A DNA stretch of 64,000 nt. Source: Novosphingobium kaempferiae. GTDB lineage: Bacteria > Pseudomonadota > Alphaproteobacteria > Sphingomonadales > Sphingomonadaceae. Position numbers and translations under genes: made by a program. The notes under the pieces are model-generated. The model did no database searches. It was not told the DNA's origin and worked only from the letters and a program-made list of their open reading frames with translations. The DNA is taken from contig NZ_CP089301.1 in NCBI RefSeq assembly GCF_021227995.1, positions 868,001 through 932,000 of the forward strand. The letters run 5' to 3'. Each line of letters opens with the position of its first letter. Positions within the stretch are counted from its first letter, which is position 1. Positions 34,986 to 43,996 of this stretch are shown here, one piece after another.

Positions 34986-37931
34986 TCAGAAGCGGAAACG
35001 GATGCCCGCACGGTAGGTGCGGCCGACCACGTCATAGAGGTTGGGGTTGACGAAGAACGGCGACTTCGCGGGATCCCGGTCGAACAGATTGTCGACCTTG
35101 ACATAGGCCGTCACCTGCTTGGTCAGGTTATAGGTGGCGCCGACATCCATATAGAATGCACCCGGCATGAAGTTCTGGTCGATGGTCGGCGCATTCGGCG
35201 TGGAAGCAGGGCATTGTCCCGTTTCGCAGACGACATACTGATGGCCAAGTACGCCGTCGCTGAACCAGCGCTCCTGAACGAGGATGGAGAATTTGTCGTT
35301 CTCATAAGTCTGGATGGCCAGCCACTTCCAGTCAGGCGTGTTGCCCGTGTTGACCCCCGCCGAATCCACCGGAATAGTACCGGGCAGGCCCGTGTCGGTG
35401 ACGAATTTGTTGATGTGCGTCGCCAGGGCCCGGACGGTGAAGCTTCCGGGAAGGCCGAACGGCTGCTGCCAGCGATAGCTTGCCTCGATGTCGAAGCCGC
35501 TCGTATCGATAGAGGCAAGATTGAACGCCTGAACGTTTATGAAGTTCGGCCCACTGGTATTCGCAAGATTGAATGCACTGCAGGTCTCCGGGACCAGTCC
35601 CTGGAAGCATAGGTTGACGATGTCGGTCGCCCCGATGCTCGAAATCACGTCGTCGATCTTGATCTTGTAATAGTCGAACGAGAGGCTCAGGCCCGGTAGC
35701 CAGGAAGCTCCGGAAAGGGCGATGCCGAAGGTGGTGTTGCGGGCGGTCTCGGGGCGCAGTGCAGGGTTACCGATGGTGTTCTGGATTGCCAGAACGTTAA
35801 CGCCCCGGAACGGATCGAAGAAGTTAGGCAGCGTGGTCGTGACGGGCGCCGCGAACAGTTCCGAAAGATTCGGCGCGCGAACGTCGCGCGAAGTGACCCC
35901 GCGAATGCGCAGCCCGTCGATCGGCAGGTTCCAGGTGCCCCCGACCTTCCATGCCCAGATCGTTCCTGAAGTGCTGTAGTCGGTAACGCGGACGGCGCCA
36001 TTGATATTGGCACGCCCCAGGGTGTCGGAATTGATGATCGGAAGGTCGGCTTCGAAAAAGGCTTCCTTCACGCTATAAGCGCCATTGCCGTTCTTGTAGT
36101 TGCCAGCATACCAGTTATTTCCGGCATTCAGCAGAAGCGGATCAGCCGGATATTCTGGAGTTACGGGGCTGTTATCAAAACCCGCACCATACGGATCGGC
36201 GTGAACGCGATAGAATTCGTGCCTGTATTCCGCGCCAAAGGCTATCGACAACGGCCCTGCCCACAAATCCACGGGTGAACCCGAGAGATTCACGCTCACT
36301 ACGTCCTGGGTTTGCCGGGTCCGCTGAAAAGGTCCGTTTTCGGGCATGATATATGACAGCGCGGCCGCCGAGGGATTGCCGCCGAACACGTTGAGCGGCT
36401 GGCAGCCATTGGCCCGCGCGACCGCATCGGCGCAGACGACCGCCCCCCCGATCGTCGTTGCATTGATCGCCTGGTTGAAGCGATTCGTGAGGAGTATGTT
36501 GGAAACGTCGATATCGGTATAGTTGACACCATGTTCGTAGTAGGCGTCATAAGTCCAGTCGGTCCCCAAGACTTCGAGACGACCCTTTGCGCCGATGACC
36601 CCCCGATATTGGCGCCTGTCCGTATGAACCTGCGTATCGCCGAGCGCGGCATTGCTCGTACCGAAAGTAAAGCTGGTGATCCCTGCGCTGGTGCATGCGC
36701 TTTTGACCAGAGCAGGAACAAACGGGTTCGCGCACTGGATGGTAAGGCCCGGTCGGTTCATGCCGCCAACGGGCTGGTTCTGGGTCTTGACCTGTCCAAA
36801 GTTGAACGTGGCGTAAATTTCGCTGTCGTCGGCAAAATCGTAGCCGATCCGACCATACCCGTTGATCCGCTCGATCGATGACTGCAGCGAACGGCCGGCA
36901 TCGACGTTGCCCGAAAGGTCTCCCCCGATACAAAAGCCGGGGAAGCATCCACGAACATTGGTCGTACCGTCGCGCGCGGGAACGCCGCCGGATCCGTACT
37001 GGAACTGGAACGGCGCCCCCGACTGGTCGAAGGCAGTCCCCTGCAAAGGACCGGCGGTGATCAGCCCGTACTTCGTGTAATTGTACGCCTGGGCCAGATC
37101 GCGCAGCACATAACGCGGTGATCCGTCGTTGACGACACCCCGGTCGATCAGACTTGTCTGGCGAAACCAGTCTCGACCGCCGGCAAGCTCAAGTCCGAAA
37201 TCTCCGCCACCTACGCCGTCCTGATCCTCATACTCGCCACTGACGACCAGATGGAGACGGTTATCGGCAAGACTGGTGCCCGCGGCAAGCTGGACCAGGA
37301 CCTGATCGTTGTCGCCATAGCGGGTAATGCCGCCTTGAACGTTGCCCTTGACCCCGGTGAAGCGCGTATCGGTGACAAAGTTGACGACGCCGCCGACCGC
37401 GTCCGACCCATAGGATGCCGACGCGCCGCCGTTCACGACATCGACACGCTGGATCAGGAGCTGTGGAAACAGGCTGATGTCAGGCACGCCTGTTACGTTG
37501 GCGCCGACGACCCTCTGGCCGTCGAGCAGCGTCAACGTCCGGATAGCGCCCACGCCGCGCAGCGAGAACGAGCTGAGGCCCTGCTGGCCGCTCGATGTGC
37601 TGAACGTGTTGACGGAAGTGCCGCTCGACCCCTGGAGTGACGGCAGCTGGGCGATCGTATTGAAAATATTGGGCTGCGCATTTGCCGCAATCGTTCCGGC
37701 GTCGATCACCGTAGTAGGCGTGGGCGCATTGAAGCCGCTTGCCGTAATGCGCGATCCCGTCACGATGATATCGGCCGTTGATGCGGGTTCCTCGCGATTC
37801 TGCGCCGTCGGCTTGCTTTCGGAACTGCCTGCCTGTGCATGCGCAGGCATCGCGAGCAAAGTTGCTGCCATGGCGAGCCCGCTCACTGCAGCCAGCCGGT
37901 TCAAAGCTGTCGCGCAACCTGAATTTCTCAT
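34986..37931 (-). CDS. TonB-dependent receptor of the xylan locus
   Basis: A 981-residue TonB-dependent receptor with a signal peptide (AATLLAMPAHAQ), a TonB-box-like ADIIVTGSRI, a plug domain (PSLQGSSGTSVNTFSTSSGQ, FSLRGVGAIRTLTLLDGQRV, NGGASASYGSDAVGGVVNFV) and a long barrel ending in RAGIRFRF. The plug layout is that of Proteobacterial receptors for oligosaccharides and other large ligands. It probably imports xylo-oligosaccharides released outside. GGGGAGAGGAC precedes the ATG. It is transcribed with the beta-helix gene and divergently from the MFS gene; an operator-like palindrome lies at 38022 between the two. Confidence 0.92.
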   Translation of the reverse strand: MRNSGCATALNRLAAVSGLAMAATLLAMPAHAQAGSSESKPTAQNREEPASTADIIVTGSRITASGFNAPTPTTVIDAGTIAANAQPNIFNTIAQLPSLQGSSGTSVNTFSTSSGQQGLSSFSLRGVGAIRTLTLLDGQRVVGANVTGVPDISLFPQLLIQRVDVVNGGASASYGSDAVGGVVNFVTDTRFTGVKGNVQGGITRYGDNDQVLVQLAAGTSLADNRLHLVVSGEYEDQDGVGGGDFGLELAGGRDWFRQTSLIDRGVVNDGSPRYVLRDLAQAYNYTKYGLITAGPLQGTAFDQSGAPFQFQYGSGGVPARDGTTNVRGCFPGFCIGGDLSGNVDAGRSLQSSIERINGYGRIGYDFADDSEIYATFNFGQVKTQNQPVGGMNRPGLTIQCANPFVPALVKSACTSAGITSFTFGTSNAALGDTQVHTDRRQYRGVIGAKGRLEVLGTDWTYDAYYEHGVNYTDIDVSNILLTNRFNQAINATTIGGAVVCADAVARANGCQPLNVFGGNPSAAALSYIMPENGPFQRTRQTQDVVSVNLSGSPVDLWAGPLSIAFGAEYRHEFYRVHADPYGAGFDNSPVTPEYPADPLLLNAGNNWYAGNYKNGNGAYSVKEAFFEADLPIINSDTLGRANINGAVRVTDYSTSGTIWAWKVGGTWNLPIDGLRIRGVTSRDVRAPNLSELFAAPVTTTLPNFFDPFRGVNVLAIQNTIGNPALRPETARNTTFGIALSGASWLPGLSLSFDYYKIKIDDVISSIGATDIVNLCFQGLVPETCSAFNLANTSGPNFINVQAFNLASIDTSGFDIEASYRWQQPFGLPGSFTVRALATHINKFVTDTGLPGTIPVDSAGVNTGNTPDWKWLAIQTYENDKFSILVQERWFSDGVLGHQYVVCETGQCPASTPNAPTIDQNFMPGAFYMDVGATYNLTKQVTAYVKVDNLFDRDPAKSPFFVNPNLYDVVGRTYRAGIRFRF

Positions 37932-38021
37932 GTCCTCTCCCCTTCCCGACCTTGCCCTCTCGAGTTGCCCGTCACGGCATGCCGCGCAGACTTCGTCTTT
38001 TCATCGAGAAGAATCGCTATG

Positions 38022-38034
38022 GTTAGCGATAACA
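38022..38034 (+). promoter_or_regulatory. Candidate LacI-type operator 1 (TonB receptor/MFS)
   Basis: GTTAGCGATAACA, an imperfect palindrome around a central CG, as is usual for LacI-family operators. It matches the sites at 42228, 50158 and 56233 at most positions (consensus GWTWRCGWTAACA). It lies in the 241-bp gap between the divergent TonB receptor and MFS genes, 91 bp before the receptor ATG. Confidence 0.55.
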
Positions 38035-38172
38035 CCGGTATTGCTGTCGCTGATTTTGTTTGTCAATAGTCCTACAAGATTTGTTCTTGCCGAACGGGAT
38101 TTTACAAGGCCGCTGGACGGCGATGGCGAAGGCTTTTAAGGCACGGAAGCGCCCAGAGGCGATCACATTGGG

Positions 38173-39456
38173 ATGAAACGACCATGTTTGCGTTATCGGT
38201 TGATGTCCGTGGGTAGCCAGCGTCGGTTCGGTCTTCGCTGGAAAATCGTGACGCTGTTTGTTGGAGCGATGATCCTGAATTATCTCGCCCGATCGATCCT
38301 GTCGGTCGCGGCGCCGGCCATTCTGGCCGAACAATCGATTAGCAGCGAGCAGTACGGGTGGATCACCGGGGCGTTCCAGATCGGCGTCATGGTGCAGCCG
38401 CTTGCTGGCTATTTTCTGGACAGCGCAGGATTGCGCATGGGTTTCGCCGTCTGCGTGGCGGTATGGTCGGCGATCACGATGGGCCATGCCTTCGTAAGTG
38501 GCTGGTTCGGTTTCGCCGCGCTGCGTGGCATGCTCGGCATCGCTGAAGGATCGGCGCAGCCAGCCGGGCAAAAGCTCATCGCGGAATGGTTTCCGGCCAA
38601 AGAGCGTGGCGCTGCAGGGGGAATCTACAACATCGGCGCCTCATTTGGTGCTGTGATCGCTCCTCCACTCGTGGCCTGGGCGGTCATGGTCCACAGTTGG
38701 CGGCTGGCGTTCGTGGTCGCAGGTCTGATCGGCCTGATCTGGGCGGTTATTTGGTACATCCATTATAACACGCCTCGCCGTCATCGCGCGATCACCGAGA
38801 ATGAGCTCGATTATATTCTGGCAGGCCAGGAGGAACGGCTTGTCGCCCGGGCCGAACGCCCGTCGTTCATGACATTGGCCCAACGGAGGGAGTTATGGGG
38901 AATCGCCCTGCCCCGCCTGCTTGCAGATCCCGTATGGGGCATGCTCTCGTTCTGGATGCCGCTCTATCTTGCACGGGTTCGCGGTTTTGACCTGGGTCAG
39001 ATCGCGCTTTTCGCCTGGCTGCCATTCCTTGCCGCCGACCTCGGATGCCTCTTCGGCCCCGCCGTCGTCGCCTTCCTTCATCGTCGCGGCATCCATCTGA
39101 TCGATGCCCGACGCTGGGCCTTCTCGCTTGGGGCGCTGATGATGACGGGCATGGCCTTTGTCGGCCTAGCTTCGAATCCCTATGCCGCGATTGCGCTGCT
39201 TTGCCTCGGTGGCTTTGCGCACCAGACGCTGTCGGTCACCGTCATTACGATGGCCTCGGACCTTTTTGCACGTAACGAAGTCGCGACGGCCACTGGAATG
39301 GCCGGAGCGGCCGGTAACCTCGGGGTTCTGGTATTCTCGCTCATGCTGGGTCAAATGGTTGACACCGTTGGTTACGGTCCCTTTTTCGCACTGCTCGGTG
39401 TGCTCGACCTGGTCGGTGCCGCCCTCCTTTGGATACTGATACGCAAGCCCCAATGA
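38173..39456 (+). CDS. MFS transporter, hexuronate/anion:cation symporter type
   Basis: A 427-residue major facilitator with 12 predicted helices. The ACS/ExuT-type signature is clear: NYLARSILSVAAPAILAEQS in helix 1, QIGVMVQPLAGYFLD and RGMLGIAEGSAQPAGQKLIA, then EWFPAKERGAAGGIYNIGAS. Members of this group carry hexuronates and related sugar acids, so it may bring in glucuronate-bearing products or the released sugars. Starts at 38173 and 38203 are both possible. Its stop overlaps the start of the next GH43 gene (ATGA at 39453-39456), so the two are translationally coupled. Confidence 0.88.
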   Translation: MKRPCLRYRLMSVGSQRRFGLRWKIVTLFVGAMILNYLARSILSVAAPAILAEQSISSEQYGWITGAFQIGVMVQPLAGYFLDSAGLRMGFAVCVAVWSAITMGHAFVSGWFGFAALRGMLGIAEGSAQPAGQKLIAEWFPAKERGAAGGIYNIGASFGAVIAPPLVAWAVMVHSWRLAFVVAGLIGLIWAVIWYIHYNTPRRHRAITENELDYILAGQEERLVARAERPSFMTLAQRRELWGIALPRLLADPVWGMLSFWMPLYLARVRGFDLGQIALFAWLPFLAADLGCLFGPAVVAFLHRRGIHLIDARRWAFSLGALMMTGMAFVGLASNPYAAIALLCLGGFAHQTLSVTVITMASDLFARNEVATATGMAGAAGNLGVLVFSLMLGQMVDTVGYGPFFALLGVLDLVGAALLWILIRKPQ

Positions 39457-41084
39457 CAAATATTTCCAATCCAATCCTTCGGGGCTTCAATCCTGATCCG
39501 TCGATCGTCCGTGTCGGGGATGATTTCTTCATCGCCACTTCGACGTTCGAATGGTTTCCGGGTGTCCAGATCCACCATAGTCGCGACCTGGTCCATTGGC
39601 GTCTGGCCGCCCGGCCATTGCGCCGAGCCTCGCAACTGGACATGCGGGGAGACCCGGATTCTTGCGGTGTCTGGGCACCGGATTTGACTCATGCTCATGG
39701 CCGCTTCTGGCTCGTCTTCACAGACGTCAAGCGGTACGGAATGACCACAGTCAACGGCGCTGCCGGCGTTTCGCTCCGAGATTTTCCGAACTACCTGGTG
39801 TGGTCAGACCATATTGACGGCGATTGGTCGGATCCCGTGCATCTCAACAGTAGCGGGTTCGATCCGTCCCTTTTTCACGACGAGCATGGCCAGACCTGGA
39901 TTCTGAACATGTTGTGGGATCACCGCCCCGGGCGGGGACGTTTCGCCGGCATCCAGATCCAGCAACTTGACCGGGACACGATGGCTCTGGTCGGCGAACC
40001 GACCACCATTTTCGAGGGCACGGAACGGGGATTTACCGAAGGTCCTCATTTGTATCAAAAGAACGGGTGGTTTCATCTTCTCGTCGCCGAGGGCGGTACG
40101 GGCTGGAACCATGCGGTCGTCATGGCGCGCTCGCGTCACATTCTCGGCCCTTATGAAGTTCATCCTGATGGTGAGGTACTCACAGCGGCGGGGTCCACGG
40201 ACGGACCATTGACCCGCGCGGGCCATGGCGACCTCGTTGAAATGGAGAACGGCACGGTGTGGATGGCCTATCTATGCGGCAGGCCCGCGTCCGGCACCGC
40301 GCGCTGCATCATGGGACGCGAAACAGCAATTCAGGAAATGGTGTGGGGACACGATGGCTGGCTACGGGCAAAAGCCGCCCGGGCCCGCCCGGAGTTGACA
40401 CCGCGCGGCCCTGAACTGCCGCTCGCACCATGGCCGGCAGAGCGATGGGATGGCAGATTCGACACGCAGACACTGCCGAGCGAATTCCAGTGGCTCCGGT
40501 CGCCTTACGGGGAACGCTTATTCAGTCTCACCGCCAATCCGGGCTACTTGCGGCTTTACGGTCGCGAAACGGTTGGCAGCGTCTTCGAACAGGCACTTGT
40601 CGCCCGCCGACAGACGGACTTCAAATTCAGAGCCACAACCGAAATGACATTCGCTCCCCAGTCCTTTCAACAGGCAGCTGGGTTGATCTACTACTATAAC
40701 AGTACAAAGTTCTATTATCTGCACGTCACCGCTGAGGGTCAAATACCGCAATTGCAATTGATGCAGGCATCGCCCGAACAAGACCCGGGGACGACGCTGG
40801 AAGTCATCTGTGATCTGCCGGATGGCCCCTATGAACTGCGGATCGAGGTCGACACGACCGTAGCCAAATTCGGTTGGAGAGTCGCGGGAGCGACTGCATG
40901 GCAATGGCTGCCGCATCGGCTGGATGCAACGATCCTGTCGGACGAGGTGACCTCGCCTGGTCTGCCGAACTTCACTGGCGCATTCGTAGGCATGGCCTGC
41001 CAGGATCTTTCCGGTGCCGGCACACCTGCGGACTTTGCGTCGTTCGTTTACGTCGAGGAAGGGAACTCCGGCATCGTCGATTGA
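39453..41084 (+). CDS. GH43 beta-xylosidase/arabinofuranosidase, no signal peptide
   Basis: A 543-residue GH43 enzyme starting at the ATG that overlaps the MFS stop. The five-bladed propeller shows the catalytic base in GFNPDPSIVRVGDDFF, the pKa-modulating Asp in FDPSLFHDEHGQTW and the general acid Glu in TEGPHLYQKNGWFHLL; a C-terminal beta-sandwich (about 330-543) follows, as in two-domain beta-xylosidases. There is no export signal, so it probably hydrolyses short xylo- or arabino-xylo-oligosaccharides in the cytoplasm after uptake by the coupled transporter. Its 3' end overlaps the convergent LacI gene by 37 bp. Confidence 0.9.
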   Translation: MTNISNPILRGFNPDPSIVRVGDDFFIATSTFEWFPGVQIHHSRDLVHWRLAARPLRRASQLDMRGDPDSCGVWAPDLTHAHGRFWLVFTDVKRYGMTTVNGAAGVSLRDFPNYLVWSDHIDGDWSDPVHLNSSGFDPSLFHDEHGQTWILNMLWDHRPGRGRFAGIQIQQLDRDTMALVGEPTTIFEGTERGFTEGPHLYQKNGWFHLLVAEGGTGWNHAVVMARSRHILGPYEVHPDGEVLTAAGSTDGPLTRAGHGDLVEMENGTVWMAYLCGRPASGTARCIMGRETAIQEMVWGHDGWLRAKAARARPELTPRGPELPLAPWPAERWDGRFDTQTLPSEFQWLRSPYGERLFSLTANPGYLRLYGRETVGSVFEQALVARRQTDFKFRATTEMTFAPQSFQQAAGLIYYYNSTKFYYLHVTAEGQIPQLQLMQASPEQDPGTTLEVICDLPDGPYELRIEVDTTVAKFGWRVAGATAWQWLPHRLDATILSDEVTSPGLPNFTGAFVGMACQDLSGAGTPADFASFVYVEEGNSGIVD

Positions 41085-42088
41085 CGCTGCACGAATTCAT
41101 GCTGGAGTATGCGTTCGATCGCGGGGCGGGCGGGGCTGCGTGAACCGATCTGGGCGATCAACATTCCCATGGCCTCGGCGGCCATTTCGCGGACGGGCTG
41201 ACGGATGGTCGTCAACGGCGGCCAGAGCGTGGTGGCGACAGTAGTGTCGTCGAAGCCGGCGACGGCCAGTTGCGACGGAACGTCCAGATGCTTGCGATGC
41301 GCGACCGAGACCACGGCAGCGGCCATGTCATCGTTGCTGGCGAATATGGCGGTGGGCGGGACGGGCGCATTCAGCAACTGTTCTGCAGCCATGAGTCCCG
41401 AGGTGTATGTGAAATCCCCCTGGACAACCTGAACGTCAATGCCACCGGCTTCGCGTACGGCGGCATAGAAGCCCGCCATGCGTTCCGCGCTGGCGGCCTG
41501 GTCGGGATTACCCAGCACAAATCCCAAACGCTTGTGTCCCTGACCGATCAGATGACGCGTCATTTCATACGCCGCGCCACGATCATCGATCCGCACGCAG
41601 ACGGCTTCAGGCGTTTGATAGGCACCGACCGCCGCCATGATGCAACCAGCCTCTCGCAAAGTGCGCAGTATTTCCGGAGATTCTCCCAAAGGGGGGGCCA
41701 GCAGTACGCCGCTCATTCCTGATGCGAGCATCTCCTTCACGGCCTCTCTTCCAGGCGGGCAGCCGTCGCGACCTTTGAGCAGGACCAGCCTTGCACTGCG
41801 TGCCGACGCCTCCTCGAATACTCCGGTAAGAAAGTCGCTCATGAATGCCGCACTCGGATTGGAATAGATGACTCCGATGCGCAGTTCGTTCGATGTGACG
41901 AGATTGCGTGCCGCCACATTGGGTATATAGGCGAGGGCCTTGATAGCCTTCTTTACTGCAGCGCGCGTTTCCGGGCTGACTCCAGACCGCCCGTTTATGA
42001 CGCGCGATACCGTCATCGAAGACACGCCCGCCCGCGCTGCGACGTCGACCAGCGTTGCACCCCGCCCAGATGGCGCTGATTTCGTCAT
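41048..42088 (-). CDS. LacI-family regulator of the xylan locus (1)
   Basis: A LacI/GalR-family regulator of 346 residues. The N-terminal helix-turn-helix and hinge are typical (TLVDVAARAGVSSMTVSRVI, NGRSGVSPETR, LAYIPNVAARNL), followed by a periplasmic-binding-like effector domain (GVIYSNPSAAFMSDFLTG, IFASNDDMAAAVVSVAHRKH). AGAGAGA precedes the ATG. It closely resembles the second LacI protein at 55113-56207. It is divergent from the GH43 gene at 42305; a candidate operator (42228) lies between them, suggesting autoregulation. The inducer should be a xylose- or arabinose-type sugar. Confidence 0.9.
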   Translation of the reverse strand: MTKSAPSGRGATLVDVAARAGVSSMTVSRVINGRSGVSPETRAAVKKAIKALAYIPNVAARNLVTSNELRIGVIYSNPSAAFMSDFLTGVFEEASARSARLVLLKGRDGCPPGREAVKEMLASGMSGVLLAPPLGESPEILRTLREAGCIMAAVGAYQTPEAVCVRIDDRGAAYEMTRHLIGQGHKRLGFVLGNPDQAASAERMAGFYAAVREAGGIDVQVVQGDFTYTSGLMAAEQLLNAPVPPTAIFASNDDMAAAVVSVAHRKHLDVPSQLAVAGFDDTTVATTLWPPLTTIRQPVREMAAEAMGMLIAQIGSRSPARPAIERILQHEFVQRQSTMPEFPSST

Positions 42089-42227
42089 TAATCTCTCTCT
42101 AGACGATACGATCGGATAATCGCGTCAAACAGTTGAACTAGGAACACAGGTTCAATCATCATCTCACAGTCCGTCGCACGAATGCCTCTTTGCCACAAGC
42201 CGGCAAAAACCATCGACAAGCATATGT

Positions 42228-42240
42228 GATAACGTTAACA
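42228..42240 (+). promoter_or_regulatory. Candidate LacI-type operator 2 (LacI/GH43)
   Basis: GATAACGTTAACA, with central CG and half-sites TAACG/CGTTA, fits the consensus shared by the four sites in this locus. It lies in the gap between lacI-type gene 1 and the divergent GH43 gene, 42 bp before the short upstream frame. Confidence 0.55.
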
Positions 42241-42269
42241 ATCTCTACGATAAATCTGGGGAGGAATTG

Positions 42270-42308
42270 ATGCAGTGGGGCGTGGAATCGATCGCGTTTA
42301 CATCATGA
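42270..42308 (+). other. 12-codon frame overlapping the GH43 start
   Basis: The best ribosome-binding site here (GGGGAGGAATTG, ending directly before 42270) belongs to an ATG at 42270 that reads only 12 codons (MQWGVESIAFTS) and ends in a TGA overlapping the ATG at 42305 (ATGA). It may be a short leader that couples translation into the GH43 gene, or mark a small indel in an older start. Confidence 0.35.
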
Positions 42309-43951
42309 GGACAGACAGGGTCTTCGGCGCCCTGAAACGGACCGAGCCGCTATGCCCCTCTCCGGCACGACGCGCAGCGGTAACATTGACACGCAAAGTT
42401 AAGCTGATTTTTGTGTTGATCGGCATCGCTCTGCCCATTTGTGGGCTTCATGCCCAGGTATGGCGCGCGGATCAGGGCGACGGAACATATAGAAACCCCG
42501 TGCTGTTCGCAGACTATCCCGATCCGGATATCATTCGGGTAGGCGAAGATTTCTATTTCGTCTCGACGACGTTCGCCAACTCTCCTGGCATCGTAGTTCT
42601 GCACTCCCGGGATCTGGTGAACTGGACGATCGCCGGTCATGTTGTAGATCGTCTCGATGGCGACCCGCACTATGATCTTGATGGAGGACATGCCTATCGG
42701 CGCGGCTTCTACGCCGCGAGCATCCGTCATAAAAACGGGATATTCTACGTAGCGGTGACGCCGGTGGGCCATCGTACCCGCATATATCGAGCGCCGCGGA
42801 TAAACGGTCCATGGACATATGCCGAACTTGACAGGGAAGCGTTCGATCCCGCGCTGTTCCTCGATGACGATGGCCGCAACTACGTGGTTTCGTCCATCGG
42901 CACGGACGGGACGGTCACCCTGCTGACTCTCACTGACACGCTGGATGCCGTAACGTCCGCGAAGACCATCTATTATAACAAGGGCGCGGAAGGGGCCAAG
43001 ATCATCAAGCGGAATGGATGGTACTATCTGTTCAACGCAATTCCTTCCAAACTGGCGCTCACCGTTTCGCGTGCGCGCGATCTTGCGGGTCCTTGGGAAA
43101 CACGTCCGCAAATCGACGATACCACGGGCGGCCATCAGGGCGCGCTGGTCGATCTTCCGGACGGGACATGGTTTGGCTTCGTCATGGTCGATGCCGGGCC
43201 GATCGGACGCATGACCAACATCAGCCCGATACATTGGCAGGCCGACTGGCCGGTATGGGGCACGCCCGAAGCACCTGGGCGCGTACCGATGCGGGCGGCC
43301 AAGCCCATTGACGGAAAGTCCTTCGCCGAGCCTCCGACTTCGGATGATTTCTCTCGGCCGGTTCTTGGCTTGCAATGGCAGTGGAACCATAACCCGGACG
43401 ATACGCGCTGGTCGCTGACGGATCGACCGGGATTCCTGCGCCTCCACGCAACCAGGGCCAGCAACATCTGGGCTGCTCGCGATACACTGATTCAGAAAGG
43501 CCAGGGGCCACAAAGTCGCGGCACGGTGAAGGTGGATATCAGCGGCCTCCGGCAAGGAGATACTTGCGGCTTCGGAACCTTCGGCAAGATCAGCGCGCAA
43601 CTTGCGGTCGAGGGCGGAAGGAACGGCGGGCGAACTCTTTTGATGCAGATGACCGATGCCCGCGCGGATGGTCCCCATACCGTCCAACGCGAAGGCGGCA
43701 TTCGCATCGACAGTGCAACGCTGTGGCTGCGCACCGACATGAACTTCGACGAAAAGCAGGGGCGTCTGTCCTACAGCACGGACAATCGCAACTGGAACGG
43801 GGTCGGGGGTAGCTTTCCGCTTCTCTACGACTGGCGCACAGGGACATTCCAAGGGGAGCAGTTCGCCATCTCCTGCTACAATCCCGGTGCTTCGGGCGGC
43901 TATCTCGACATCGACAGCTTCACGCTTTCAAAACTTCCGTCAGATCAGTGA
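42305..43951 (+). CDS. Exported GH43 beta-xylosidase/arabinofuranosidase
   Basis: A GH43 enzyme of 548 residues from the ATG at 42305; a GTG at 42275 is also in frame. A hydrophobic segment (KLIFVLIGIALPICGLHAQ) preceded by a long polar stretch acts as the signal peptide, so a later non-ATG start (TTG near 42387) would give a more usual one. Catalytic features are YPDPDIIRVGEDFYFV, FDPALFLDDDGRNYV and the general acid Glu in EGAKIIKRNGWYYLF. A C-terminal beta-sandwich (about 365-548) follows. It should remove xylose or arabinose in the periplasm. It leads an operon with the GH27 gene 45 bp downstream. Confidence 0.88.
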   Translation: MRTDRVFGALKRTEPLCPSPARRAAVTLTRKVKLIFVLIGIALPICGLHAQVWRADQGDGTYRNPVLFADYPDPDIIRVGEDFYFVSTTFANSPGIVVLHSRDLVNWTIAGHVVDRLDGDPHYDLDGGHAYRRGFYAASIRHKNGIFYVAVTPVGHRTRIYRAPRINGPWTYAELDREAFDPALFLDDDGRNYVVSSIGTDGTVTLLTLTDTLDAVTSAKTIYYNKGAEGAKIIKRNGWYYLFNAIPSKLALTVSRARDLAGPWETRPQIDDTTGGHQGALVDLPDGTWFGFVMVDAGPIGRMTNISPIHWQADWPVWGTPEAPGRVPMRAAKPIDGKSFAEPPTSDDFSRPVLGLQWQWNHNPDDTRWSLTDRPGFLRLHATRASNIWAARDTLIQKGQGPQSRGTVKVDISGLRQGDTCGFGTFGKISAQLAVEGGRNGGRTLLMQMTDARADGPHTVQREGGIRIDSATLWLRTDMNFDEKQGRLSYSTDNRNWNGVGGSFPLLYDWRTGTFQGEQFAISCYNPGASGGYLDIDSFTLSKLPSDQ

Positions 43952-43996
43952 ATTCCCGGACCCCGGGCCGCTCTCGCTAAGGTACAACAGAGTAGT

